A stretch of DNA of 64,000 bases from Pedobacter aquatilis (GTDB lineage: Bacteria > Bacteroidota > Bacteroidia > Sphingobacteriales > Sphingobacteriaceae). Location: positions 124,001 through 188,000 of the forward strand of contig NZ_JAUFPW010000035.1 of assembly GCF_030409415.1 (NCBI RefSeq), read 5' to 3'. The notes beneath the pieces are model-generated. The model ran no database searches. It was not told where the DNA came from and worked only from the letters and a program-made list of their open reading frames with translations. Both the position numbers and the translations under genes were made by a program. Shown piece by piece: positions 42,033 to 52,700 of the stretch (the first letter of the stretch is position 1; each line of letters starts with the position of its first letter).

Positions 42033-44435
42033 ATGTATAGAAAATCTACCCCTTTCCTTAAATTGTTCATGCTTTTCGTTTTCATTTCGACTAATGTATT
42101 AGCACAATCAAAAAATGGTTCTATATCTGGAACTATAAAAACCAGAGATGGTAATCCAGCAGCTTTTGTCAGTGTTGGTTTAAAAAACACCAATAAAACT
42201 ACACAGAGTGATGAAAAAGGAAACTTCCAAATAAAAAATGTAGTTGCCGGAACTTATACTTTAAAAGTTTCAGCTGTTGGAGTTTCTTCGCAAGAAAAAG
42301 ATTTATCAGTAAAAGATGGTGAAACTGCTAACATTTCTTTTTCAATTGCCGAATCTTCGTCTCAGTTAGATGAAGTTGCAATTAATGGTTACAGAACTCC
42401 AAATACAAAACCAGTAAACCTTGGCAAAATTGCAATTGCACCAAGAGATTTGCCTCAGGCCGTTCAAATTATCGGCACACAAGTAATTGCCGATCAGCAG
42501 GCAAACAGCCTTGGCGACGTAATGAAAAACGTTAACGGCGTGGCTTTAGGTGCAAATCGTGGTGGTGTAGGCGAGAATTTTTATTCTAGAGGCTACAGTT
42601 TGGGTTCGAACAATATTTTTAAAAACGGCGCGCGTACAGCAATAGGTGGCAGTCCCGAAGCAAGTACATTAGAATCTGTTGAGGTTTTAAAAGGTAGTGC
42701 TGCTTTACTTTATGGTGGTGTTACTGGTGGTGCTGTTGTAAACATGGTTACCAAAAAACCAAAATTCGAATACGGCGGTGAAGTTTTAATGAGAAGCGGA
42801 AGCTATAGCCAGTACAAACCAACGTTAGATCTTTATGGTCCGATTTCGAAGAAATTGGCTTTTAGGGCAATTGGTACTTATGAAAATGCCGGCAGTTTTA
42901 GAGATTACGTAAAGTCTAATCGCCTCTACATTAATCCATCCTTACTTTATAAAATAAGTGATAAAACTGAAGTTTTGGTGCAGGGAGATTATCTAAAAAG
43001 TGATTATACACCAGATTTCGGTGTGGGTTCTGTTAATAGCGTAATTGTAGATTATGGTCGCGAGAAATTCATCAATACGCCTTGGGCTTATAATAAAACG
43101 AATACAGCTACTGCACAAGCAAATATTACGCATCAGTTTAGCGAGAATTGGAAACTAAATGCGTTGGGGTCATTCCAATCTTATAATCGTAACTATTATG
43201 GTTCTGAACGGATTCAGGCAAATGCAACTGGTGTAGCATCCAGAAATTTGGCAAGACAAATTAGTCAGGAGTACACTTACAACCAGCAAATTAATTTGAA
43301 CGGTAATTTTAAAACTGGTGGTTTGAAGCATACTTTGTTAGTTGGTGTAGATGCCGACCAATCGAGAGTAACCAGCAATGCTTTTGCTTACGGTAAAACA
43401 GCGGCAGGTGCTAATATCACCACATATAATTATGGAAATGTAAATCTATTTGATCCAACTACATATTATGGTTCGGGCATTATGCCTGAAGCTTTTGCCA
43501 TAACCCAAACGCTAGCGCCAATATACAGGTATGGTGCTTTTGTTCAGGATTTAATCGAAATAACCAGCCAGTTTAAAGTTTTGGCAGGCATTCGCTATAC
43601 CGATCAAAAAAATTCAAGCTCAAGGGCTTTAAATTTAGAAACGGGCGCAATTACGCAAGGCGCAACTAAATTTGATGATGCCTTTTCTCCTAAACTGGGT
43701 TTAATTTATCAGCCTTTAAAAACAACATCGATGTATGTTAGCTATGCAAACAATTTTATCCCAAATTCTGGCATCGATGTAAATAGTCAGGCATTGCCAC
43801 CATCAATGGTTGATCAATATGAAGCGGGCGTTAAAAACGATTTCTTCGGTGGTAAATTAACTGCAAATTTAACCTACTATAAAATCATCAACAGCAACAT
43901 TTCACAAGCAGCAATTATGCCTGATGGAAGTACAAGCGCACTTTTCAGACAACTAAATGGCGAAACGACAAGTGATGGTTTTGAGGCAGATGTTACTGGA
44001 AACCTAGCTAAAGGATTAAATTTTTTAATGGGCTATTCTTACAACTATATGCGTTACACAAATACTGCAGCCGTTACCGGAATGATTGAAGATGTACGTT
44101 TGGTTGGAACTACAAAAAACACAGCTAATGCAACCTTGTTTTATACTTTTCAGGATGGAGCAGTTAAAGGCTTAAAACTTGGGGCTTCTGCATTTTATAC
44201 TGGAAAGCGCAACGGCGGATGGAATGATGCTAAAAATGCAACAACCATCAGATTAATTCCATTGGCTGCATTTACTACATTAGATTTCTCAGCAGGATAT
44301 ACCTGGAAAAAATTTGCTTTGCTTGCTAAAATGTCAAACATTACCAACGAGTTAAACTATTTTGTACATGAGAATTACAGTGTAAATCCAATTGCCCCGC
44401 GTCAGTTTTTAACAACGCTTTCTTATAAATTTTAA
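42033..44435 (+). CDS. TonB-dependent siderophore-type receptor
   Basis: From the ATG at 42033 the product has 800 residues; an upstream start at 42003 would add ten before the signal peptide (1-25, ending NVLAQ). Order: CarboxypepD_reg-like domain (about 29-110; GTIKTRDGNPAAFVSVGL), plug (about 125-235; PRDLPQAVQIIGTQVIADQQ, then NVNGVALGANRGGVGENFYS, VEVLKGSAALLYGG) and a 22-strand-type barrel ending FLTTLSYKF. The plug pattern is that of siderophore receptors (FhuA/FoxA class) rather than SusC, and no SusD is adjacent. It probably imports ferric siderophores or similar iron complexes and is expected to be iron-regulated. The exact ligand is not visible. Confidence 0.9.
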   Translation: MYRKSTPFLKLFMLFVFISTNVLAQSKNGSISGTIKTRDGNPAAFVSVGLKNTNKTTQSDEKGNFQIKNVVAGTYTLKVSAVGVSSQEKDLSVKDGETANISFSIAESSSQLDEVAINGYRTPNTKPVNLGKIAIAPRDLPQAVQIIGTQVIADQQANSLGDVMKNVNGVALGANRGGVGENFYSRGYSLGSNNIFKNGARTAIGGSPEASTLESVEVLKGSAALLYGGVTGGAVVNMVTKKPKFEYGGEVLMRSGSYSQYKPTLDLYGPISKKLAFRAIGTYENAGSFRDYVKSNRLYINPSLLYKISDKTEVLVQGDYLKSDYTPDFGVGSVNSVIVDYGREKFINTPWAYNKTNTATAQANITHQFSENWKLNALGSFQSYNRNYYGSERIQANATGVASRNLARQISQEYTYNQQINLNGNFKTGGLKHTLLVGVDADQSRVTSNAFAYGKTAAGANITTYNYGNVNLFDPTTYYGSGIMPEAFAITQTLAPIYRYGAFVQDLIEITSQFKVLAGIRYTDQKNSSSRALNLETGAITQGATKFDDAFSPKLGLIYQPLKTTSMYVSYANNFIPNSGIDVNSQALPPSMVDQYEAGVKNDFFGGKLTANLTYYKIINSNISQAAIMPDGSTSALFRQLNGETTSDGFEADVTGNLAKGLNFLMGYSYNYMRYTNTAAVTGMIEDVRLVGTTKNTANATLFYTFQDGAVKGLKLGASAFYTGKRNGGWNDAKNATTIRLIPLAAFTTLDFSAGYTWKKFALLAKMSNITNELNYFVHENYSVNPIAPRQFLTTLSYKF

Positions 44436-44463
44436 TCTTAAGATAATGCATTTATAAAGTGCA

Positions 44464-44495
44464 AAATGCCTCCTAATATTTTGGAGGCATTTTTC
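44464..44495 (+). terminator. Terminator of the siderophore receptor gene
   Basis: A 10-bp perfect stem (AAATGCCTCC at 44464-44473, GGAGGCATTT at 44483-44492) with a 9-base loop runs into a T tract, 28 bases after the stop codon. Confidence 0.88.
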
Positions 44496-44632
44496 ATGTG
44501 TTAAATTCATTGCTGAAGCAAGTTATTTTATTACATATTAGCTTTCCGAATCAATTTTCAACATTCTGTATTAAACTTGCTATTAATTCAAATTTGAATT
44601 TATAATTTGCAGCAGATAAAATGTACATATTT

Positions 44633-45514
44633 ATGGCTTCGGGTTTTTTTGCAATTTTAGATGATATAGCAGTTTTAATGGATGATGTGGCGGTAACCGC
44701 TAAGATTGCAACAAAAAAAACCGCCGGTATTTTAGGCGACGATCTAGCCGTAAACGCCGAAAAAGCAACTGGATTTTTATCATCCAGGGAAATACCTGTT
44801 TTGTGGGCAATTACAAAAGGCTCATTAATCAATAAAATTATAATTGTACCGATAGCTTTGTTGCTAAACGTTTTTTTCCCGATAGCAATAAAATATATAT
44901 TAATTTTAGGTGGTTTATATCTTGCATACGAGGGTGTTGAGAAAATTATAGAATTTCTGTTTCATCGTAAAAAACCTATAAAACAAGCAGCAGCAGAGGT
45001 TGTAAAAAGCGATGCTATGGTTGAGAAAGCCAAAGTAAAATCAGCAATTACAACAGATTTTATTCTTTCTGTAGAAATTGTAATCATTGCATTGGGTACG
45101 GTTTTAGATAAAAGCTTAACCCTTCAAATTTTAACGGTTTCGGTTGTGGCGCTAATTGCTACGGTTGGTGTATATGGAATTGTTGCGCTAATTGTTCGTA
45201 TGGACGATGCAGGCTTCAAACTTATCAAAAACTCTAACGATAAAGGTTTTCTATCTAAAGTTGGACATACCTTAGTTAAAGCATTACCATTAATTATTAA
45301 AACCTTGAATGTTGTGGGTACAATTGCCTTAATTTTGGTTGCTGGTGGTATTTTTAATCACAATATTGATTTCATTCACAACATTTTCCCAACGCTAATT
45401 ACAATAGTTAAAGAACTCGCATTAGGTTTGGTAGCCGGTTTATTAATGGTTCCTATTGCGGCCCTTATCAAAAAAGTGTTTAAAAAGAAAGAAGCAACTT
45501 CTACTGTTTCTTAG
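44633..45514 (+). CDS. DUF808 family membrane protein (YedI-like)
   Basis: From the ATG at 44633 the product has 293 residues and begins MASGFFAILDDIAVLMDD, the standard start of the family; an ATG at 44621 adds four residues. Other family signatures are KKTAGILGDDLAVNAEKATG and KGSLINKIIIVPIALLLNVF, followed by several membrane helices (about 70-110, 145-195, 225-285). DUF808/YedI proteins are inner-membrane proteins of unknown function. The 3' end overlaps the convergent response-regulator gene by 14 bases. Confidence 0.92.
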   Translation: MASGFFAILDDIAVLMDDVAVTAKIATKKTAGILGDDLAVNAEKATGFLSSREIPVLWAITKGSLINKIIIVPIALLLNVFFPIAIKYILILGGLYLAYEGVEKIIEFLFHRKKPIKQAAAEVVKSDAMVEKAKVKSAITTDFILSVEIVIIALGTVLDKSLTLQILTVSVVALIATVGVYGIVALIVRMDDAGFKLIKNSNDKGFLSKVGHTLVKALPLIIKTLNVVGTIALILVAGGIFNHNIDFIHNIFPTLITIVKELALGLVAGLLMVPIAALIKKVFKKKEATSTVS

Positions 45515-46319
45515 TATTTTTAGATTGAATATATTCAGAAGGAGACATACCAAATTGCTTGGAGAAATTTCGCCCAAAATGCGTTTGTGAGCTGTAACCT
45601 ACCTGCTCTGAAATCTCGTAAATTTTCAAATCACCATTATTAAGTAACTCGGCTGCCTTTTTCAATCGGGCAATGTTAATCAATTCATTCGGACTTAAAT
45701 TCGAAATCGATTTAATTTTACGGTACAGGGTTGGTCGGCTCATGTTCATGTGGTCTGCCAAATGCTCTACGTCCAATTGCGGGTTATCCAATTGCTGATT
45801 TATCAAATTTTGAAGTTTCTCCAAAAAATGTTCATCACTTTTAGAATACGCCATTGTTTTAATATGAATTAACGGCGAACTGGCAAAATAAGCCTTAATT
45901 TTGTTTCTGTTTTTTATTAACGATGCCACTTGTACTTGCAAAAATTCTGGTGAAAATGGTTTTTCTACATAAGCGTCGGCGCCCATTTCCAAACCTTCAA
46001 TTTTGGACTGTAAACTGGTTTTTGCTGTAAGCAAAATCACCGGAATGTGGCTAAACTCCAAACTTGATTTCATTTTTTCGCAAAGCTGGTAGCCATCCAT
46101 TCCAGGCATCATAACATCGCTAATTACTAACTGCACAATCTCTTGACTTAAAATTTCTAATGCCTCAAAGCCATTTTTTGCCTTTAAAACCTGATATTTT
46201 TCATTCAAATCATCAGCAATAAATTCAAGAATTTCTTCCTCATCATCAACAAGTAAAATTACAAATTTCTCTGGTTTATCATTTTGTCTGGTAAAGTCGT
46301 TCGCTATTGTTTTTTCCAT
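45501..46319 (-). CDS. Response regulator with AraC-type output (split hybrid two-component system)
   Basis: The 272-residue protein has a receiver domain (about 18-135; LLVDDEEEI, phospho-acceptor Asp68 in VISDVMMPGMDG, and VEKPFSPEF) and an AraC-type double HTH (about 165-268; LADHMNMSRPTLYRKIKSIS, IYEISEQVGYSSQTHFGRNF, FGMSPSEYI). In most Bacteroidota hybrid systems these domains form the C-terminus of the Reg_prop kinase. Here they are a separate protein whose start overlaps the kinase stop by 16 bases, so the pair is translationally coupled. It is expected to activate the divergent SusCD operon at 49776. It converges with DUF808. Confidence 0.94.
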   Translation of the reverse strand: MEKTIANDFTRQNDKPEKFVILLVDDEEEILEFIADDLNEKYQVLKAKNGFEALEILSQEIVQLVISDVMMPGMDGYQLCEKMKSSLEFSHIPVILLTAKTSLQSKIEGLEMGADAYVEKPFSPEFLQVQVASLIKNRNKIKAYFASSPLIHIKTMAYSKSDEHFLEKLQNLINQQLDNPQLDVEHLADHMNMSRPTLYRKIKSISNLSPNELINIARLKKAAELLNNGDLKIYEISEQVGYSSQTHFGRNFSKQFGMSPSEYIQSKNTKKQ

Positions 46320-49300
46320 TTTCCTTTCAAGTTAAATTCGATAAGCTGATGTATAGGTAGTTCGAGTACGAATAGGTTTTGTCCTTTAGCATTAACAGTT
46401 GCAAATAAATTTCCATCATGTAACTCTGCAAGTGATTTTGATATAGATAAGCCAATACCAGTGCCTTGTTTTACTTGTTGTTCTGTTGCCCTAAAGAATG
46501 GCTCAAAAATTTTATCTCTTAATTCGGCAGCAATTAGCGGTCCATCGTTCAATACCTCAATTTTGAAAAAATCAGGTTTGCCTTCACCAATCAGTAATTT
46601 TATTTCCGTTAATTTTTCACCATATTTTATAGCATTATCTGTTAGGTTGCTAATAATTTTGTAAAAAGCTTCAGTATCTACGTAGGCAAAAAAAGGTTCG
46701 TTAGGCATTATTAACGAAAACATCAGGTTTTTCTCCTCAGCCATTGGCTGAAAAATAATATTTATATCATTTAGTATATCAGAAATATTAGCATTTACAA
46801 AGTTTAATGAAAAGCCATTTACTTCTGTTTTTCTGAAATCGAGTAGCTGATTGGTTAATTTAAGTAATCTATCTGTGTTCCGGTTCATTACACGCAAGTT
46901 TTTTTCAATAAAAGGAACTGTTGCAGCTTGCTTAATAACTTTTTCCATCGGCCCTTTTATCAACGTGAGTGGCGTTCTTATTTCGTGTGCAATGTTGGTG
47001 AAAAATTCAATCTTGGCTTGATAGATTTCCCTTTCCTTTTTGTTCTCAAAAAGTTCCATTCTGCGTCTGGTTCTGCTTTCCATTTTTTGATGGTAGCCAC
47101 GTATAAGGTAATAAGCTAATGTAGTTAAAACGATAGCATATATTAAATAAGCCAAATTACTTTCATAAAAGGGCGGGAGTATGGCTATAAATAAGCGGGG
47201 ATTATTTTCGCTCCAGTTAGCTGCACCATTTATTAAGGCCTTAACTTCAAAAACATAATTACCTGCCGATAATTTTGTAAAATAAACCTTTCGGTTGGTT
47301 TTAAGGTGAATCCATTTATTGCTTAAGCCTTTCATTCGATATGCATATTGGGTCATATCTGGAGAGGTATAGCTTAATGCGGCAAAATCAATACTAAAAG
47401 ATGATTGAGAATCGTTCAAACTAATGTTATCGGTATAAAGAATAGATTTTTTAAGTACTGAATCCTGGTCAGAGATTTTACTTTCTTCATTATCAATTTG
47501 AAATCCAGTTAATTTAACTAATGGATTTATTGCATAGTTTTTTAATTCTTCGGGTTTAAAACTAATTAATCCTCTTACGCTGCCAAAATAGATACGCCCA
47601 TCTACATCTCTAAAACCAGAATTATAATTAAACTGATCTGTAAGCAAACCGTTAGAGCGGGAATATATTTTTACTGTCTTTTGAGCTGGGTTATAATGAA
47701 TTAAACCTCTGGTGCTGCCAATCCATAGCTTATTATCCTTATCCTCAATAATTCTAAAAAGAAAATTGCTTGGTAAACCATCCTTCGAAGTAATGTGTTC
47801 AAAATTATCTTCCTTAGGATTATAGAGATTTAAGCCACCACCATCTGTACTAATCCAAATGTTGCCCTTACTATCTTGCAAAATGCCGTTTATGGTATTA
47901 TGGGTTAAGCTTTTGCTAATTTTTGGGTTGTTTTTGTACTGCTTTACATCCTTACTATCTAACCTAAACCGGATTACGCCATCGTTAAAAGTTCCGGCCC
48001 AAATATTTCCATTAGCATCTTCCGTTATTAACTCATAAAATACTACCGGGATATTTGGCACAAGCTCAAAATCGTCGTTTTTTCTATCGTAGATATATAA
48101 TCCTGAAATAGTGGCTATTAAAATATCGCCTTTGCTGGTTTTGTAAAAACTAACGATAAAATTTGTACGTAACTTATTCCCTTTACCAGCAGAATAATGC
48201 TTTATAACCTTTTTGGTTTTAATATCAAGAATATCAAGACCGTGTTCAAAAGTACCGATCCAAAGTTTATTTCCATCTACCAGCAAACCATGAATATTAT
48301 AATAAGAAATACTTGATGATTTCCCGTTAGGAAGAAGATTTGTGAAAAGTCCTGTTTTGGGGTTAAGCATATTTAAACCGGCATCTTCAGTGCCAATCCA
48401 TAAATTTCCATCTCCATCCTTGCAAATTTCTCTTACATCGCTACCACTTATGGCATTATTATCTCTTTGAGGAAAATATTTAGTAAAGATTGAATATTGA
48501 CTTGAGTAATAGTTTACGCCACCAAAATACGTTCCTGCCCAAATTCCATTTTCACGATCTTTAAAAACAGTATAAATGGCATTGTCTGTTAAAGAATAGG
48601 GGTTGCTATATTGTTTTTTAAGGCGTGTAACTTGTTTGCTCGAGTAAATATAAACACCAGATTCTGTTGCAACCCAAAACTCATCGTTGGCGGCCTGTAT
48701 TATGTCGCGAACATAAATTGAAGTTTTGTCATCGTTAAAGGTTAAAACATCTTTAGTTAATCCGGTTTTTCTATCAAATAATTTTATACCTTGATTTGCC
48801 GTTCCTACAAGTATTTTCTGGTTGCCAACATCCAGCGTTCTGGTTGCCCAACTACTTTCTTGCGGGTTGGTTTTACTCATCACAAAGTGAGATTTAAAAA
48901 CCTTTTTTTTAGGGTTATATTCTTCGATAGTACCTTGCATTGTACTTATCCAAATACTTCCATCATTCATTATCGAAACAGCGTTTGCATCAAATGCAGC
49001 ATTTTTACCAAAAGCGTATAGTTTTTTCTGTTTACTGTTGTATAAATAAATTTTAAAAAGGGAAATAATCCAAAGGTTACCTTCTTTATCAGAATTTAAA
49101 TCATTAATTCGAAGATTTTCAGTTCCCTTAATTATTCTAAATTGTTCTTTCTGAGGGATATATTGATAAACGCCTTTGTTCGTTCCAACCCATAAATTAT
49201 GCTCAGCATCTTTATGTAAATCATATACCAAATCGTTTCCTAAACTGCCTGGTTGTTCTATATCGTAACGGTAAGTTTTAAATTGATAACCATCAAATCG

Positions 49301-49474
49301 GTTTAATCCATCTTTTGTGCCGAACCACATAAAACCATTTTCGTCTTGTGCGCTACAGAAAACGGTATTGTTCGATAGCCCATTTTCAACTTGGTAGTGT
49401 CGAAAATAGTAAGGCTGGGCAGAACAAAATTCTGCCAAAATAAGGATAGAGAATAAGAGGACTAATTTTTTCAA
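46304..49474 (-). CDS. Reg_prop (two-propeller) sensor histidine kinase of a split hybrid two-component system
   Basis: The 1056-residue protein has a signal peptide (1-19), a two-propeller periplasmic sensor (about 25-660) made of Reg_prop repeats such as DENGFMWFGTKDGLNRFDGY and GNLWIGTEDAGLNMLNPKTG, a Y_Y_Y domain (about 690-755), one transmembrane helix (about 774-793), HisKA (FFTNIAHEIRTPLTLIKGP, His830) and HATPase_c (NLTDNAIKYGE, GTGIGLSIS). Unlike classic hybrid systems it stops after the kinase core; receiver and AraC output are in the next, overlapping gene. Such sensors bind oligosaccharides from the locus they control. The SusCD operon starts divergently 302 bases away, which makes that glycan the likely ligand. 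Confidence 0.95.
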   Translation of the reverse strand: MKKLVLLFSILILAEFCSAQPYYFRHYQVENGLSNNTVFCSAQDENGFMWFGTKDGLNRFDGYQFKTYRYDIEQPGSLGNDLVYDLHKDAEHNLWVGTNKGVYQYIPQKEQFRIIKGTENLRINDLNSDKEGNLWIISLFKIYLYNSKQKKLYAFGKNAAFDANAVSIMNDGSIWISTMQGTIEEYNPKKKVFKSHFVMSKTNPQESSWATRTLDVGNQKILVGTANQGIKLFDRKTGLTKDVLTFNDDKTSIYVRDIIQAANDEFWVATESGVYIYSSKQVTRLKKQYSNPYSLTDNAIYTVFKDRENGIWAGTYFGGVNYYSSQYSIFTKYFPQRDNNAISGSDVREICKDGDGNLWIGTEDAGLNMLNPKTGLFTNLLPNGKSSSISYYNIHGLLVDGNKLWIGTFEHGLDILDIKTKKVIKHYSAGKGNKLRTNFIVSFYKTSKGDILIATISGLYIYDRKNDDFELVPNIPVVFYELITEDANGNIWAGTFNDGVIRFRLDSKDVKQYKNNPKISKSLTHNTINGILQDSKGNIWISTDGGGLNLYNPKEDNFEHITSKDGLPSNFLFRIIEDKDNKLWIGSTRGLIHYNPAQKTVKIYSRSNGLLTDQFNYNSGFRDVDGRIYFGSVRGLISFKPEELKNYAINPLVKLTGFQIDNEESKISDQDSVLKKSILYTDNISLNDSQSSFSIDFAALSYTSPDMTQYAYRMKGLSNKWIHLKTNRKVYFTKLSAGNYVFEVKALINGAANWSENNPRLFIAILPPFYESNLAYLIYAIVLTTLAYYLIRGYHQKMESRTRRRMELFENKKEREIYQAKIEFFTNIAHEIRTPLTLIKGPMEKVIKQAATVPFIEKNLRVMNRNTDRLLKLTNQLLDFRKTEVNGFSLNFVNANISDILNDINIIFQPMAEEKNLMFSLIMPNEPFFAYVDTEAFYKIISNLTDNAIKYGEKLTEIKLLIGEGKPDFFKIEVLNDGPLIAAELRDKIFEPFFRATEQQVKQGTGIGLSISKSLAELHDGNLFATVNAKGQNLFVLELPIHQLIEFNLKGKWKKQ

Positions 49475-49594
49475 GGCATTTATATTCGGCTATCAAATAT
49501 ATCAAACTCCTTATCTCATTTTGAATTAAATCAATTTTGAAATAATATGTAGAATTGATGATACAGTTTTTATAAAAATTGGTTTAAAACATTA

Positions 49595-49606
49595 TAAAAC
49601 GTTTTA
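49595..49606. promoter_or_regulatory. Perfect palindrome TAAAACGTTTTA
   Basis: A 12-base perfect palindrome with a central CG lies in the divergent control region. Operators of LacI-type regulators have this form, but no LacI-family gene is present in the window, so the binding protein is unknown. Confidence 0.35.
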
Positions 49607-49648
49607 GTTGTTAATTGAATGTAGGTATTTTTTTCTCGATAAATAGAA

Positions 49649-49678
49649 ACAAATTGAAGAAATATTGATACAAATTGA
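49649..49678 (+). promoter_or_regulatory. Candidate operator: direct repeats of ACAAATTGA
   Basis: ACAAATTGA occurs at 49649-49657 and again at 49670-49678, 21 bases apart. A third ATTGA at 49664 lies between them, so ATTGA recurs at 11- and 10-base steps, on one face of the helix. This suits a dimeric AraC-type regulator such as the one encoded at 45501. Confidence 0.5.
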
Positions 49679-49775
49679 TTGAATACTCCATCCCAAAATC
49701 GTTCATATTTGATACATAATAATTCAGGTAGCGAAAAATTACTTGATTAATAACTAACCAAATAATCTAAATTTT

Positions 49776-52700
49776 ATGAAAAAAACTTTATCCTCTTCCG
49801 GAGGGGAAGCTATGAATTCTTCGTGGCATTCGCCTCAGAAAAACGGTTTTAAGAAGTATAATTTTTCCCTCATAGGAAGCTGCCTCTTATTCTTTATTTG
49901 TTCAATTAATTTTCAAGCCTTAGCTCAAACTGTTATTACTGGAACCGTAGCCGATGAAAAAGGTGAAAAAATTGCAGGAGCAAGTGTTAAGGTTAAAAAT
50001 GCCACTACAGTTACCAGTACAAATGATGCTGGTGATTTTAAAATTACCGTTCAAGATAAAAATGCAATATTGGTAATTGCGTTTGTGGGTTATAACTCGC
50101 TCGAATATCCTTTAAATGGCTCTAGTAATGTGCGCATAAGGTTAGTTCCATCAACAAGCGATTTAAATGATGTGATTGTGGTGGGTTACGGTACTCAAAA
50201 AAGAGAATCAATTACCGGAGCTGTTGCAACCATAACCAGTAAAGATTTTGAACGTGTACATGGTGGTTCTACAGTTAGTACAGGCTTAGCGGGCAAATTG
50301 CCTGGAGTATCGTTCAGAATGCCTGATGGCAGACCGGGTGCGAGTGCAAATATCCAGATTCGAAACATGGGCGATCCGCTTTATGTTATCGACGGAATTC
50401 AGCAAGATGCCGGACAGTTCAATAATATTTCGCCAAATGATATCGAAAGTATAACCGTGTTAAAAGATGCTTCTGCAGCTATTTATGGTAGTCGTTCGGC
50501 AAATGGTGTAATTATCGTAACAACAAAACGTGGTGCAAATAGTACACGAAATACCTTTACTGTTGATGCGTATACTGGTTGGCAAAATTGGGTTCGTTTC
50601 CCGGAAACTACCGATGCATATACCTACATGTTGGGTAAAGCAACTGCAGAATTAAACGGTACAGGAACCACCGCAATTACACAAGCAGAGCTTGATAAAT
50701 GGAAAGCGGGTACAGAATATGGTTATCAAAGCCAAAATTGGAAAGACATTATCATTGCTCCAAATGCACCTCAATATTCTGTAAATCTTAACGCATCTGG
50801 CGGAACAGATAAATTAACCTATTACATTTCTGCAACCCGTTTAGATCAAAAAGGTGTTTATGGTACAGCAAGAGAATTTGAGTTTAACAGAACTAACATT
50901 CAAAGTAATGTTTCGGCAAAAATTACCGATCGTTTTAAAGTAAGTATGCTTATGAACGGCAGGATTGAAACTCGAGACCAACCTGGTGTGCCTGGAGGTG
51001 ATGATTATTTTGCAGCCAGATTTGCCTTACTGCGTAACCGCCCTACTGAGCAAGCCTATGCAAACGGAAATCCACTTTATCCAAATGATATCGGGCACAA
51101 CACCGAGCAATTTGCGGTACAAAGCAAGGCTTTAACAGGTTACTGGCGCTCAGATTGGCGTGTATTACAAACTAATTTGACTGCCGATTACGATACACCT
51201 ATAAAAGGTTTAAGCTTAAAGGGTTTATATTCTTACTACATTGCAGATAATGTTATTAACGGGCATGAATACACTTACGATGTTTACACCTACCGCCCGG
51301 AAACTGGTATTTATGAAAAGAAAGTTGGTAGCTCAAATCCTTATCGCGAGCGTAGAAATGAAAAAGTCATTACCAATACCTATCAGCTTCACGCCAATTA
51401 CAACCGTACTTTCGGTAAGCATACGGTTGGTGCGTTGTTATTAGCAGAGCGATTAGACAGATTCCGTACTTACACTTTCCAACATGCTGTACCAAAAACA
51501 AATGTTTTACCAGTTTTGCAATTTGCTGATTTAGATGGACAGGACTATACAGATCAACAGCAGGAAGAAGCTCGTATTGGTTATGTAACTCGTATAAACT
51601 ACAACTTCGATAATAAATATTACTTCGAATTTTCTGGAAGAAGGGATGCATCATGGAAATTTTCCCCTGATCGCCGTGTAGGTTATTTCCCTTCTGCATC
51701 CGTTGGATGGAGAATTAGTCAGGAAGGTTTTATGAAGAAATTATTAGGCGAAAACAGCATTTTAACCGATTTCAAATTTAGAGGTTCTTATGGTGTGCTT
51801 GGAGATGATAACATTAACATCGATCCTTTTGCGTACTTACCTGGCTATACGTATAACGTTGGTACGGTTATTTTAAATGGACAAACCATCGTTACATCAA
51901 GAGATAAAGGACCAATTATAAACAATTTAAGTTGGTTTAAAAGTAAAATTGCAGATGTTGGTGCCGATTTCTCTTTGTTTGGCGGAAAATTAAGTGGTTC
52001 AGCCGATTACTTCTATCGTAAACGTACCGGCTTAAGAGGTACTAAGAATGATATTTTAGTTCCTGCAGAATTGGGCTATAATTTAAGTGATGAAAACATT
52101 AATAGCGATGCCCAATATGGCGGAGAATTTATGCTTAGTTACAGAAACAAAATTGGCGAACTTAATTATAACGTTAGTGGTAATGCTGCACTTTCAAGAA
52201 GTAAATTTTTAGATTCTTACAAACCTCGTTTCAATAATTCAATTGATCAGTATCGCAATTCAAGAGAGAACAGGTATAATAATATTTTCTGGGGATATGA
52301 AGTTACAGGTCAGTTTCAAAGTGTAGAAGAAATTAACAATTACAAAGTAAATATAGATGGGCGTGGTAACCGTACGTTGCTTCCGGGAGATTTAATTTAT
52401 AAAGATCAGAATGGTGATGGTGTTATAGATGGTTTGGATGAACGTCCGATTGGCTATACCACAACTGGTCAACCTAATTTGATGTTTGGTTTTTCTGTTG
52501 GTTTATCTTACAAAGGATTTGATTTCGTAGCCGATTTCTCTGGCGGTTCTATGTATTCGTGGAACCAGAATTGGGAGCAAAGATGGCCTTTCCAAAATGG
52601 TGGTGCATTACTGCAAAACTTTGCAGATGATAGCTGGCACAGGGCAAATCCTTACGATTTAAACAGCCAATGGCTTCCTGGAAAATATCCTGCAATGAGA

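Larger units (their letters stand above)
49475..49775. other. Divergent control region between the split sensor system and susC
   Basis: This 301-base region must hold promoters for both directions. It contains a phased ATTGA/ACAAATTGA repeat (49649-49678), a near -7 element (CATATTTG at 49704-49711, one mismatch from TAnnTTTG) and a palindrome TAAAACGTTTTA (49595-49606). Confidence 0.6.
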
